Notes: generated by a model from the letters alone, not told the origin. DNA of 64,000 nt from CAVPDE01 sp963707125 (GCA_963707125.1 CAVPOU010000004.1:248001-312000); one strand, 5' to 3'. Counted from the first letter of the stretch, positions 42,396-51,535 are shown. Program-made: numbers and translations.

Positions 42396-43593
42396 TCTCT
42401 TCTGGCAAACTTTTCTTGCTCTGTCTCTCGTTGCCCTGATTCTTCCCTCTGTCCGGTCTTTTTTCTTCAATTTAGGACTGAGGTGGCAGTACATCTTTCT
42501 GTTTTCATTTCTTGCGGCCTGTTTCTTGACCCCTCTCTGCCGCGCCCTTGCCCTCAAGCTGAAGATTCTTGACCGGCCTGACTGGCGCAAGATCCATGAC
42601 CAGCCGACCCCGCTCCTCGGCGGTGTGGCAATCTACGTTGCTTTTTCAGTTGCCCTTCTCCTGAACAATGTGTTCCTGCCCGGCATGAAAAGCTTGCTTC
42701 TCGGGGCAACCTTGGTTTTTGTCATGGGCCTTATCGACGATGTCAAGCCCCTGCCCGCTCTGCTGAAATTCATGATCCAAGTCGCCATTTCTCTCGTCGT
42801 TATTGTTATGGGCGATATTCACCTCACTTTTTTCTACTATTCCAGCTGGGCGGCTTTCGTCAACATCCCTCTCACCGTCCTCTGGATGGTGGGGTTGACC
42901 AATTCAATGAATTTCTTTGATGGCATTGACGGTCTTGCCTCTGCCATGTCGATCATTTGCGCCCTTTTCCTGGGGATCCTGGCCTTTAACACCGATCAGC
43001 CGGCCCTGGGATGGCTTGCTGTGGCCGCCGTCGGGGCTTGCGTCGGTTTTATTCCCCATAATTTCCGGCTTGGAAAATCGGCTCTTATTTTCCTCGGGGA
43101 TGCGGGCAGCACTTTCTTGGGATTCACGCTGGCCGGGCTGGCGGTCCTGGGGCAGTGGTCCATGACGAGCCGGTTCGTGTCCCTCGCAGCTCCCGTTCTC
43201 ATCTTCGGCGTCCTCATCTTCGACATGGTTTACGTGAATCTCTCCCGGATCAAGAATCGCCAAGCAAGAAGTTTCACTGAACTGCTCACCTGTGTGAATA
43301 AGGATCATCTGCATCACCGGCTCCTTTTTCTTGGCTTTGCCAGGAAAGAAGTGGTTTTCATTATCTCCACCATCTCTGTCTGCCTAGGCATGAGCGCTTT
43401 CATCATCATGGATCAGAAGTTCATCGAGGGTCTCCTGGGATTGTTTCAGGCTTTCCTGATTCTGGGCCTGGTTGTGGCCTTGATGCTTAAGGGAAGGGAG
43501 CGCATTCCTAAAGAGGGTGATAGAAGGAGAATCCTGAGACGGCGCGAGGACCGGGTGCGGGCAGGTGACTTCAAGGATATCTTCTCCGGATAG
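42385..43593 (+). CDS. WecA/MraY-type undecaprenyl-phosphate sugar-phosphate transferase
   Basis: 402 aa from TTG 42385 with AAGGGGG five to eight bases upstream; earlier starts lie inside the glycosyltransferase frame. About ten transmembrane segments. Family motifs: LDRPDWRKIHDQPTPLLGG, MGLIDDVKPLP (metal-binding DD), NSMNFFDGIDGLASAMS, IFLGDAGSTFLGF and the HHR of KDHLHHRLL. It transfers a hexose-1-phosphate, typically GlcNAc-1-P, to undecaprenyl phosphate at the cytoplasmic face, starting a lipid-linked glycan. The C-terminus (about 380-402) is a charged cytoplasmic tail. Confidence 0.9.
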   Translation: MILNLFWQTFLALSLVALILPSVRSFFFNLGLRWQYIFLFSFLAACFLTPLCRALALKLKILDRPDWRKIHDQPTPLLGGVAIYVAFSVALLLNNVFLPGMKSLLLGATLVFVMGLIDDVKPLPALLKFMIQVAISLVVIVMGDIHLTFFYYSSWAAFVNIPLTVLWMVGLTNSMNFFDGIDGLASAMSIICALFLGILAFNTDQPALGWLAVAAVGACVGFIPHNFRLGKSALIFLGDAGSTFLGFTLAGLAVLGQWSMTSRFVSLAAPVLIFGVLIFDMVYVNLSRIKNRQARSFTELLTCVNKDHLHHRLLFLGFARKEVVFIISTISVCLGMSAFIIMDQKFIEGLLGLFQAFLILGLVVALMLKGRERIPKEGDRRRILRRREDRVRAGDFKDIFSG

Positions 43594-43623
43594 AGAGCTC
43601 CGCGCCGGACCATTTCACATTGA

Positions 43624-44361
43624 TCAGTTAACATTGCCCATTGAATATTGAGACTTCACTCGCAGGCGCTCGAAAACGAGGAGTCTTCGTCGATGCGGCG
43701 AGTGGGGGACGGTGTAAGAGATGTCCTGAATCGGCTTGTACGTATCTCGAAAAGCGCTCACCGCTTCCTCCAACTCGTCGTTGCAGGACGGCCCCTTCAT
43801 GAAAATAGCCCTTCCGCCCGGCGCAAGGCAATTCATGACGCGGTCCAAGGTCTTGGAAATAGATTCCAGGGCCCGCGTGATGACACCGTTCACGCTCCTG
43901 CTAAAGGAGGGGTAGATTTTGCCTTCATAGATCTCAATGTCTCTCAGCCCAAGGGCGCCCACCACTTCGTGCAGGAAGGCTATTCTTTTGTGCCTTCCTT
44001 CGGAAAGAATCAATTCTGTTTCAGGGCAGGCGATCTTCAAGAGAATACCGGGCAGACCTGCGCCTGTACCGATATCGAGGAGCGGTGAGGGAAGGTTCCA
44101 GTCCAGCATTTTCGCAGCCAGAACACAGTCGACGTAATGCTTCTGAACCATATTGTCGAATTGATAAATGCGAGTGAGATCATACTCCTCGTTTCTCTTT
44201 CGCAAGAGGTTGTGGTATTGCCATAGCTGTTGGAACTGTTTATCACTAAGGGGCAGCCTGCTTCGCTCAAACCATTTTCTGAGGGAAGGCAGGCCGGGAG
44301 GAAGCTTGTGCTCTGCCTTGCTCTTGAACCTTCTCTCTTTCGTTTCAGTGGGAAGACGCAT
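43624..44361 (-). CDS. rsmG: 16S rRNA (guanine-N7) methyltransferase
   Basis: 245 aa. It methylates G527 of 16S rRNA with SAM. The SAM fold is seen in PLLDIGTGAGLPGILLKI (motif I) and the family Arg/Tyr region ITRALESISKTLDR. A 35-residue basic N-terminal extension precedes the usual start of the family (KWFERSRLPLSDKQFQQL). It is convergent with the WecA-like gene, 30 bp apart, and not with gidA/parA as in many bacteria. Confidence 0.92.
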   Translation of the reverse strand: MRLPTETKERRFKSKAEHKLPPGLPSLRKWFERSRLPLSDKQFQQLWQYHNLLRKRNEEYDLTRIYQFDNMVQKHYVDCVLAAKMLDWNLPSPLLDIGTGAGLPGILLKIACPETELILSEGRHKRIAFLHEVVGALGLRDIEIYEGKIYPSFSRSVNGVITRALESISKTLDRVMNCLAPGGRAIFMKGPSCNDELEEAVSAFRDTYKPIQDISYTVPHSPHRRRLLVFERLRVKSQYSMGNVN

Positions 44362-44448
44362 CGCAGATTAGAACCTCAGCCTGAAATATCTTCGCAAGAC
44401 GTGGAGAAGTTGAACCCTGTGTCGGATGCGTTGTGAACCGCAGAATGT

Positions 44449-44542
44449 CGAATAACGAATGATGAATGTCGAAGGAAAACCCGATAGTCTTCAAACTTCG
44501 TCATTCGAAATTCGGCGTTCGATATTCGATATTCAATTCATA
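44449..44542. repeat. Inverted repeat of GAATGTCGAA/TTCGATATTC units
   Basis: AATGTCGAATAACGAATGATG pairs loosely with GTCATTCGAAATTCGGCG and the tail ATTCGATATTC. It lies between rsmG and the pseudouridine synthase gene and is kin to the element at 51536. Confidence 0.6.
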
Positions 44543-44598
44543 ATGACTCAATGACGTTGTGATTTGGTTGTAGCCAAACGCGTGCATTGGAGCCGCCC

Positions 44599-45252
44599 GT
44601 GGAAAAACTCCAGATTCTATATGAAGACAACCATTTGATCGCTGTGCATAAGCCCGGAGGAATCCTTGTGCAGGGAGACATCTCCCGTGAGACCTCCCTC
44701 CTGGACATGGTCAAAGACTATATCAAAAAGAAGCACAACAAGCCAGGGAAGGTATTTGTCGGCCTGGTGCACCGCCTTGACCGCCCGGTGTCAGGCCTTG
44801 TTCTCTTTGCCAGAACCTCTAAGAGCGCATCGCGCTTGTCCGAACAGTGGCGGCAGAGAAGCATCACCAAGATCTATTGGGCTCTCGTTCACGGAAAGAT
44901 GAGGCCGCCCTCCGGCAGGTTGACTTCCTATCTGGAAAAGAAAGCGAAAAGGGTCTCCCTTGTTGACGGGAAAGACAAAGAGAGTCGAGAGGCTGTCTTG
45001 AGTTACAGGACTCTTCTTGTGAAAAGGAATCTGTCCCTTCTTGAAATCAATCTCCACACAGGGAGAAAACATCAAATCCGCGCTCAACTGGGCGCTGAAG
45101 CATGCCCTATTGTGGGCGACGTGAAATATGGAGCGCCTGACCGGCTGAAGGACGGCACGATTTGCTTACTGGCAAAATCCCTGACTTTCATGCACCCTAC
45201 CAGACCTGAGACGATCCACATCGAGGCCCCCACGCCGGACTGGGCGTTCTAA
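44599..45252 (+). CDS. RluA-family pseudouridine synthase
   Basis: 217 aa from GTG 44599 with GGAG six bases upstream. Converts uridine to pseudouridine in rRNA or tRNA. It has the family signature HRLDRPVSGLVLFART with the catalytic Asp, and the later motifs GRKHQIRAQL and GDVKYGA. The N-terminal S4 domain of RluC/D is absent, so the protein is the short single-domain form like RluA/TruC. Target uridine unknown. Monocistronic. Confidence 0.9.
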   Translation: MEKLQILYEDNHLIAVHKPGGILVQGDISRETSLLDMVKDYIKKKHNKPGKVFVGLVHRLDRPVSGLVLFARTSKSASRLSEQWRQRSITKIYWALVHGKMRPPSGRLTSYLEKKAKRVSLVDGKDKESREAVLSYRTLLVKRNLSLLEINLHTGRKHQIRAQLGAEACPIVGDVKYGAPDRLKDGTICLLAKSLTFMHPTRPETIHIEAPTPDWAF

Positions 45253-45273
45253 CGAAGCGCCGTCAAGCGGTGC

Positions 45274-45375
45274 TTTTTCACGGACAAACACGCTTGGTCC
45301 GTGCCACCCGGAAACGCCGCCATCCATTGTCTTTTCACGGACAAACAAAGTTTGTCCGTGCCACCCGGAAACGCC
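45274..45375. repeat. Two tandem palindromic (REP-like) units
   Basis: TTTTCACGGACAAACA..., a hairpin-forming TTTGTCCGTG, then CCACCCGGAAACGCC occurs twice, 58 bp apart. In the second unit ACGGACAAAC pairs with its complement around AAA. It follows the pseudouridine synthase. A tandem GATCACTG stretch lies nearby at 45484-45515. Confidence 0.75.
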
Positions 45376-45528
45376 TGTTGCAGGTTGCAGAAAGATCTTC
45401 TCAAAACCCATCACGAAAGCACGAAAAGAAGATTCCCCTGTTTACCCTTCGTGTTTTCGTCCTTTCGTCGTTGTCCGGTTTTACTGATCACTGATCACTG
45501 GTAACTGATCACTGGCTTTTGAGGCACT

Positions 45529-46590
45529 TTAGGCATTTATCTTGAAATACTCTTTCACACTGGCTAGGGATATCTCCTCCCGATTTCCTAAGAATTTTGT
45601 CTTCATCTTCCTGACTCTTTCGATTGATTGAGCAAGTCGTTCCGTCGATATCGTTCCTTCTGCAAGCGCCCGCCGCAACAAATCCAGGCTTTCATGGACA
45701 TGACTCTGATCCTTGCAGATGAGCAGGATATCGGCGCCGGCCTGGAAAGCCTGAAGCGCTCCGTCAGCCACACTCCATTCCCTGGCAATCGCCCCCATCT
45801 CCAGGTCATCTGAGATGGTCAATCCCCGGAACCCCATTCTCTCCCTCAGTAACTCGGTTAACACCAGGGGTGACAACGTTGCAGGTCGGTGGGGATCGAG
45901 GGCGGGATATATGGCATGGGAGGTCATGATTCCGCAGACGCCTTCTTCGATGGCTGCCGCAAAGGGAGGGATATTGATTCTCTCCAGCTCTTCCAGATCA
46001 ATGTTGATTTTGGGCAAGTGAAAATGGGGATCCACATCTGCCCGGCCGAGGCCTGGAAAATGCTTGGCCACAGCCATGATCCCGTTTTCCTGAAGGCGCT
46101 TGACGACTGTTCTCCCGAGGAAGGCGACAACCTCCGGGTCCTCACCAAAACTTCGACCTGCGAGGTGTTTCTCAATCTCTCCTCTTTGAACGTCAACCAC
46201 AGGGGCAAGGTTCATGTTAAGGCCCACGACTTTCATTTCCCTGGACGTCACTGTTGCGAACTCGATGGCTCTCTTGACCGGTTCTGCATCCATTCCAATG
46301 GCGGCATTTCCAGGGAAGCTTCTGAAAGGCTCCTTGAGTCTCGCAACCCTGCCCCCTTCCTGATCCACAGCAAGAAACAGGGGCGAGCCCTGCTTCTTCA
46401 AAGCTTCGCCCTGAAGATCGCGACACAGAGCGCCCAGCTGCAGTGGGTCTTCGATGTTCCTGGAAAACAATATGATGCCGCCGACATGGTGTTCACGAAT
46501 CAGAGTATCCGTCTCTTTATCCAGGTGAGGCCCCGGCATCCCAACCATAAAAAGCTGTCCGATTTCTCTTTCCACATCAGAACGATTCAA
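45529..46590 (-). CDS. nagZ: Beta-N-acetylhexosaminidase
   Basis: 353 aa. GH3 enzyme that removes GlcNAc from muropeptides during cell-wall recycling. Barrel motifs: VDQEGGRVARL, GLNMNLAPVVDV, the KHFPGLGRADVDPHFHLP loop with the general acid Asp-His pair, and SDDLEMGAI with the nucleophile Asp. No signal peptide, so cytosolic. The usual KHFPGHG reads KHFPGLG here. It is followed at 38 bp spacing by a flavin-binding gene on the same strand upstream. Confidence 0.92.
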   Translation of the reverse strand: MNRSDVEREIGQLFMVGMPGPHLDKETDTLIREHHVGGIILFSRNIEDPLQLGALCRDLQGEALKKQGSPLFLAVDQEGGRVARLKEPFRSFPGNAAIGMDAEPVKRAIEFATVTSREMKVVGLNMNLAPVVDVQRGEIEKHLAGRSFGEDPEVVAFLGRTVVKRLQENGIMAVAKHFPGLGRADVDPHFHLPKINIDLEELERINIPPFAAAIEEGVCGIMTSHAIYPALDPHRPATLSPLVLTELLRERMGFRGLTISDDLEMGAIAREWSVADGALQAFQAGADILLICKDQSHVHESLDLLRRALAEGTISTERLAQSIERVRKMKTKFLGNREEISLASVKEYFKINA

Positions 46591-46628
46591 TTAGAACCTC
46601 CCTGCTTTAGAGGCCAAGAAGCAATGAC

Positions 46629-47030
46629 CTAATCTTTTTCAGGGTCCCGCCCTGCACCGACAAGGGGCAATACTTTGTCCACCTTGAAGAAAACCAGAAA
46701 ACGCGGCTTTCCTTCTTCTTTTCCTCCCGCATATCTCTTGCTCCGCATCGAATAGAGGAGCTCGCTGTCTTTTTCTTCTCTGAGTTTGGTCAGGAAAAGG
46801 CGAATGCCCTTGTATCCTGGGCCGTCCTCCTTGAAGAGATAGGCGGCATGGTTGTTGGTCTGCAAATTGTGATGGGTCAACCGCTCCGCCATGATGAAGG
46901 CAGCAGTCTCCTTGTCCATGATGTGAGGTTTTGCGTAGATCGCCGTATCCACGTGGCCCTCCGCATCCGCTGTTGCCAGAACACCGGTTCCCTTCGCTCT
47001 TTCGAAATACTCCTTCAGATTCAGCTCCAT
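46629..47030 (-). CDS. Pyridoxamine 5'-phosphate oxidase-like flavin-binding protein
   Basis: 133 aa. A split-barrel FMN-binding protein: TGVLATADAEGHVDTAIYAKPHI and FIMAERLTHHNLQTNNHAAYLF. The family binds FMN or F420 at a dimer interface and includes nitroreductase-like enzymes. Upstream of nagZ on the same strand; no clear functional link. Another member of the superfamily is at 49599-50039. Confidence 0.8.
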   Translation of the reverse strand: MELNLKEYFERAKGTGVLATADAEGHVDTAIYAKPHIMDKETAAFIMAERLTHHNLQTNNHAAYLFKEDGPGYKGIRLFLTKLREEKDSELLYSMRSKRYAGGKEEGKPRFLVFFKVDKVLPLVGAGRDPEKD

Positions 47031-47226
47031 ATTTCTCCTCCAATTGATTTTGCTCTTGATCGGAATTGAGTTGAAAAACCTTGGGAAAAGATATGGATCA
47101 CCGTTCTGATTTCAAGCCTTCCCCGCCAGCATGTCTTGAGTAATGTCAGAATGCATTAACGTATGCCTGTTGACAAAGCGTTAAGTGAAATTATTTTATA
47201 CCAGGTTTTTAGGAACATAAAGTCTT

Positions 47227-47281
47227 AACCCGCCCATGTTTGGGGCCACGAGCCGGGTTTTGTGATGACCTGGCTTTTTTT
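47227..47281 (+). promoter_or_regulatory. Structured leader with attenuator-like terminator
   Basis: AACCCGCCCATGTTTGGGG starts the leader. AGCCGGG at 47251-47257 pairs with CCTGGCT at 47269-47275, followed by seven T, an intrinsic terminator just before the methyltransferase start. AACCCG near 47227 can pair with CGGGTT near 47254, which would compete with that terminator. The same opening 12 bases occur at 63927. Confidence 0.45.
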
Positions 47282-47294
47282 ATGGAGGGAACCC

Positions 47295-48356
47295 ATGAAT
47301 ATCGAGAAGGATGTGACAGAGAGAACTCCGTGCAACGCGAGCCCTATTTTCGGCATTGACGCCTTTTCCAGGCTGGATGAATCCGATGATTTGGAATTCT
47401 ATTCCAGGGACAGATTTGTGAGCCATCTGGACTCCCTTGCTTTGGCCACTGTGGAGAAGCTCATTGGGACGCTCGTTGTGGAAGAAACTCCTGCTATCCT
47501 GGATTTGATGGCTGGCTGGGATTCTCACGTCCCGGGGGATCTTCGAGCGTCAAAAGTCGTAGGTCTTGGGTTGAACGAAAACGAACTCAGAAATAACAAA
47601 GTCCTGTCAGAGGCCGTAATTCACGATCTCAACAAGGATCCTCGTCTCCCATTCCCTGACAACCGCTTTGATGTGGTCATCAACACGGTTTCCGTGGATT
47701 ACATGACAAAGCCTGCTGAGGTTTTCAAGGAGGTGGGGAGAGTTCTTAAACCAGGAGGGTTGTTTCTGGTCATTTTCTCCAACCGGATGTTTCCTGAAAA
47801 GGCGGTCAAGGTCTGGCGGGAGGCGGGTGAAGATGAGAGAGTTCTTCTGGTCGACGATTTTTTTAGGGAAGCGGGTGTGTTCCAAAAGCCCTCCGTGTTC
47901 CTTTCCAAAGGCAAGCCCCGGCCGAAGGATGACCAATATGCGCCTCTGGGTATCCCCAGCGACCCCATCTACGCGGTTTATGCGGATAAAAAGGGAGGCG
48001 ATCCGTTGCGAAGCGCAAGACCTGAAGTCCTTGTTTCTTATGGAGAACCGCTGGATCAGGAAACCTTTGAACTCAGAAAAAACGCCATTAAGCACACCCT
48101 GCGCTGTCCCCACTGCGGGGAGAAAATGCTGAAATGGGCTGTACCGGACAATCCCTTTGAAGTCACATGGGACAATGATTTCATGTATATCTGTTTCAAC
48201 GATGCATGCCCTTATTATGTCCGAGGCTGGGATTTCATGCACCGGGAAGGGAACAGGGGGTGCTCCTATCGCCTGATGTACAATCCTGAAAAGGATTGCT
48301 GCATGCCCATTCCTGTCCCCACGCCCAAGGCTCTAAGGGAAAGTATAATAGAATAA
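47295..48356 (+). CDS. SAM-dependent methyltransferase with C-terminal zinc-binding domain
   Basis: 353 aa from ATG 47295 (GGAGG seven bases before). Class I methyltransferase fold in residues ~60-220: AILDLMAGWDSHVPGD, HDLNKDPRLPFPDNRFDVVINTVSVDY, RVLKPGGLFLVIFSN. The C-terminal ~90 residues carry cysteines in LRCPHCGEKML and CFNDACPYYVRGW, then GCSYRLMYNPE, likely a zinc ribbon that is common in Desulfobacterota proteins of unknown role. The methylation target is unknown. The structured leader upstream suggests regulated expression. Confidence 0.8.
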   Translation: MNIEKDVTERTPCNASPIFGIDAFSRLDESDDLEFYSRDRFVSHLDSLALATVEKLIGTLVVEETPAILDLMAGWDSHVPGDLRASKVVGLGLNENELRNNKVLSEAVIHDLNKDPRLPFPDNRFDVVINTVSVDYMTKPAEVFKEVGRVLKPGGLFLVIFSNRMFPEKAVKVWREAGEDERVLLVDDFFREAGVFQKPSVFLSKGKPRPKDDQYAPLGIPSDPIYAVYADKKGGDPLRSARPEVLVSYGEPLDQETFELRKNAIKHTLRCPHCGEKMLKWAVPDNPFEVTWDNDFMYICFNDACPYYVRGWDFMHREGNRGCSYRLMYNPEKDCCMPIPVPTPKALRESIIE

Positions 48357-48360
48357 GGGT

Positions 48361-48426
48361 GCACGGTACACGGTGCAAGGCACGAAGATATTGTACTTGC
48401 CTTGTACCCTGCGCCGTGTACCGTGT
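48361..48426. terminator. Bidirectional palindromic terminator between convergent genes
   Basis: GCACGGTACACGGTGCAAGG pairs with the complementary CCTTGTACC...GCCGTGTACCGTG. Convergent methyltransferase and DUF523 genes flank it. Confidence 0.6.
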
Positions 48427-49377
48427 TTACGCGTGATTTCTGAGTTGCAGGGCAATGGGATGAGGATTCAAATAGAGCTGCTGCCTTAGATAGTCTTCCT
48501 TGTACTTTCGTACATAATGATTGATTAAGGTGATCGGGACGATCAGGGGGATGTACCCGTTCCGGTATTCATCGAGGATCTCAAGAATTTCCTGTTTCTC
48601 ATCTTTCGACAACTGTTCTTTGAAATAGCCCATCATGTGCTGCAGAACATTCGCATTCTTCTTGACGGTCGTCTTGAGCTTGAGCGCTTCCATGAGCAAG
48701 GTCTCATACCTCGCGTAGAGTTCATTCAAAGGGAATTTCTTTCCTTCCGCTACCAGCTTGCCCATCGCGCGGTAATGCTTCTCGCTGTGAGAAAGAATGA
48801 GCAGCTTGTGCTGTGTGTGAAAAGCGACAAGATTGCCCAGACTCTTTTTTCCCTGCACGATCTCGCGCCATCGCTTCAGCGTGAAAATGCTCTCAATGAA
48901 GCTCTCTCTCAATTTCGGATCATGAAGGCGGCCCTCCTCTTCCACTGGAATCAGAGGGAAATGCTCCATGAACGTCTTGGCAAACATTCCTTTTCCTGCT
49001 TTTTCGGGCATGCCTTTCTCATTGTAGACCTTCACCCTTTCCATGCCGCTGCTGGGAGAGTCACTCTTAAAGATGAAACCGCAGAGACCCTCTCTCTCGA
49101 TCTCCTCTACCCGCTTCTTTGCCCAGATTAGCATACGGTCCGTAAGGTCCTGATTGGTTCTCACCGTGACGAGCCTTGGGGATTCGGGGTTGCCCACAAG
49201 CCTCATCGCCTCTCGCGGTACGCCAAGTCCGCACTCCACTTCAGGACAAACAGGAACATACTCCACGTACTGCCCGAGCGTATCGGTCAGGTAACGATCG
49301 AGCTTGTGTCCCCCGTCGTATCTCACGTTCTGCCCCAATAGGCAGGCGCTGATTCCAAGTCTTATCTTATCTTCCAT
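48427..49377 (-). CDS. DUF523 + DUF1722 (YbgA-like) protein
   Basis: 316 aa. N-terminal DUF523 domain (residues 6-150; ISACLLGQNVRYDGGHK, VCPEVECGLGVPREAMRLV, GFIFKSDSPSSGMERV) with three conserved cysteines. Members of DUF523 (TudS) bind a 4Fe-4S cluster and desulfurate thiouracil. The C-terminal DUF1722 domain (about 190-305) includes FHTQHKLLILSHSEKHYRAMGKLVA. Such fusions often lie beside photolyase genes; here the photolyase is divergent, 650 bp away. A nucleotide-repair or salvage role is inferred. Confidence 0.88.
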   Translation of the reverse strand: MEDKIRLGISACLLGQNVRYDGGHKLDRYLTDTLGQYVEYVPVCPEVECGLGVPREAMRLVGNPESPRLVTVRTNQDLTDRMLIWAKKRVEEIEREGLCGFIFKSDSPSSGMERVKVYNEKGMPEKAGKGMFAKTFMEHFPLIPVEEEGRLHDPKLRESFIESIFTLKRWREIVQGKKSLGNLVAFHTQHKLLILSHSEKHYRAMGKLVAEGKKFPLNELYARYETLLMEALKLKTTVKKNANVLQHMMGYFKEQLSKDEKQEILEILDEYRNGYIPLIVPITLINHYVRKYKEDYLRQQLYLNPHPIALQLRNHA

Positions 49378-49598
49378 AGGGCACCCTTACTCTGATTGTT
49401 TGTGGAAATCGATTTGACTCTACCAAACAGGGCACATTCTATCAATGGAAAAGGGGCACGACCCTTGCGGGACTTGAACGAGCTTTTCCATGAGGACAGA
49501 ATGTGGTAGTTAAAAAGGGGCGAGGAGGGCGTCCGACAACTTCACATTCATCTCCCCTTCAAAGGGGGACAGGCACAGGAGATCAGGAGAGATCAACA

Positions 49599-50039
49599 AT
49601 GATCGAATTGATGAAAAAACTCGCAAGAGAAAAGGACATCTGCGTTCTGGCTACCGTTTCAGGTGAGAAGCCTCACTGCTCTCTCATGGCCTACACAACG
49701 GATGACGACTGCAGCGAGATCTACATGGCCACCTACAGGAGCACCAAGAAGTTCAAAAACCTGATGGAGAATCCCTCTGTCAGCCTGCTGATCGATACCC
49801 GGGAAGAGCACAGGGGCTCTCACCGCCCTGAAGCAAAGGCCATGACCGTTTCCGGCGCTTTTGAAAGGCTGGAGGATAATCAAAAAAGCGCGCGGCTGAG
49901 GGCCAGACTGCTTAGCCGGCATCCTCATCTCAAAGAGTTCCTGGACCATCCGGATGCGGAGATCATTTGCATCAAAATCCATTCCTTCTTGCTGCTGGAT
50001 GGTCTCACGGACGCCCACTTTGAGGAGGTCTCCAAATGA
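49599..50039 (+). CDS. PNPOx-like flavin-binding protein upstream of photolyase
   Basis: 146 aa from ATG 49599, with GGAGA upstream. It begins MIELMKKLAREKDICVLATV and has CSLMAYTTDDDCSEIYMATYRSTKKFKNLMENPSVSLLID, the split-barrel flavin-binding fold. Its TGA overlaps the photolyase ATG (ATGA), so the two are translated together. A link to flavin chemistry or redox supply for the photolyase is plausible but not shown. Confidence 0.8.
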   Translation: MIELMKKLAREKDICVLATVSGEKPHCSLMAYTTDDDCSEIYMATYRSTKKFKNLMENPSVSLLIDTREEHRGSHRPEAKAMTVSGAFERLEDNQKSARLRARLLSRHPHLKEFLDHPDAEIICIKIHSFLLLDGLTDAHFEEVSK

Positions 50040-51505
50040 GCATGGTGCCTGAGATTCGAGTGACCAGGTGTAATGATGTCCCGGTTCGTTCAGAAGGGGA
50101 GTTCGTCCTTTACTGGATGACCGCCTTCCGGCGCACTCGCTATAATTTCAGCCTCCAGAAGGCTGTGGAGTGGGCCAATCACCTTGCAAAACCACTTCTT
50201 ATATTTGAGGCTCTGCGCGTCGGCTACCCCTGGGCCTGCGATCGCTTCCATCGCTTTGTCATCGACGGCATGGCGGACAACTCCGAGAGTTTAAGGAAAT
50301 ACGGGGTCTCCTACTATCCATACCTGGAACCCGCGCCCGATGCGGACAAAGGTCTTCTCGCAGCTCTTGCTGAAAAGGCCTGTCTCGTGGTTACGGATGA
50401 CTTCCCGGTCTTTTTCTTGCCCCGCATGATCGCCTCCGCATCAAAGAAGATCCCTGTTTACATCGAGAAGGTGGATTCCAATGGACTGTTGCCCATGAGA
50501 TCCGCTGACAGGGTGTTCGCAGCAGCCAAGTTCTTCAGGCTCTTCCTCCAGAAAGAACTCCCATCCCATCTCTCCGCGATGCCTGATGCCGAACCCCTGA
50601 AAGGCTTGAAACACAAAGCCCCTGTTCATCACCTCAAAGACATCCTCAAGCGCTGGCCTGCCGCCTCCTCAAAAATTCTTGAAGGAGATCCTGACTCCCT
50701 GGCCGGGTTCCCGGTGGACCATGAGGTCAGCGTCGTAGATCAGCGAGGAGGCGCCACTGAGGCCTCTAGAAGAAGGAAGAGTTTCGTTGAAAAAAAGCTT
50801 TCAGCCTACGAGGAAAACAGAAACCATCCTGACGATGACGCTACGAGCGGGCTTTCCCCTTATCTCCACTTCGGCCACCTCTCGGTTCACGAGATCTTTC
50901 ACCACCTGGCAGCAAAAGAGGAGTGGACCCTGGATCATCTTCCCAAGAAAGCGACCGGCGGCCGAAGCGGATGGTGGCACATGAGTGAAACAGCAGAAGC
51001 CTTTCTCGATGAACTGGTGACATGGAGAGAACTGGGCTTCAATATGGGCCGGCAGAGAGAAGACTATGACCAGTACCTTTCCCTGCCCAGCTGGGCTCAG
51101 CAAACCTTGAGAGACCATCAAGCGGACCGAAGGCGCTATGTTTACAGTTTGGAGGGATTTGAAAAGGCACAAACTCACGATCCCCTGTGGAATGCTGCCC
51201 AGGGACAGCTCCTTGAGGAAGGCCGGATACACAACTACCTTCGGATGGTCTGGGGAAAGAAAATCCTGGAATGGACGTCCTCCCCTCAGGAGGCGCTCGA
51301 TATCATGATTGAACTCAACAACAAGTACGGTCTCGACGGCAGGGATCCCAATTCCTACACGGGGATCATGTGGATCCTGGGCAGATATGACAGGCCCTGG
51401 GGCCCGGAACGACTGATCTTCGGCAAGATACGGTACATGAGCTCGGAGAACACCTTGAGGAAAGTGCGGGCCACTGAATACATGGAGAGGTACAAACCGA
51501 GATAA
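50036..51505 (+). CDS. phr: Class II deoxyribodipyrimidine photolyase
   Basis: 489 aa. Light-driven repair of cyclobutane pyrimidine dimers using FADH-. The photolyase N-terminal domain starts around residue 20 (EFVLYWMTAFRRTRYNF). The FAD domain has TWRELGFNMGR, GFEKAQTHDPLWNAAQGQL, GRIHNYLRMVWGKKILEW, LDGRDPNSYTGIMWILGRYDRPW and FGKIRYMSSENT, as in class II enzymes. It starts with the ATG at 50036, overlapping the upstream gene. Light exposure of the habitat or transfer of the gene is implied; photolyases are unusual in strict anaerobes from sediment. Confidence 0.92.
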   Translation: MSMVPEIRVTRCNDVPVRSEGEFVLYWMTAFRRTRYNFSLQKAVEWANHLAKPLLIFEALRVGYPWACDRFHRFVIDGMADNSESLRKYGVSYYPYLEPAPDADKGLLAALAEKACLVVTDDFPVFFLPRMIASASKKIPVYIEKVDSNGLLPMRSADRVFAAAKFFRLFLQKELPSHLSAMPDAEPLKGLKHKAPVHHLKDILKRWPAASSKILEGDPDSLAGFPVDHEVSVVDQRGGATEASRRRKSFVEKKLSAYEENRNHPDDDATSGLSPYLHFGHLSVHEIFHHLAAKEEWTLDHLPKKATGGRSGWWHMSETAEAFLDELVTWRELGFNMGRQREDYDQYLSLPSWAQQTLRDHQADRRRYVYSLEGFEKAQTHDPLWNAAQGQLLEEGRIHNYLRMVWGKKILEWTSSPQEALDIMIELNNKYGLDGRDPNSYTGIMWILGRYDRPWGPERLIFGKIRYMSSENTLRKVRATEYMERYKPR

Positions 51506-51535
51506 CCTGGCCTCCTAATGCAGGCGTATGGCCGC

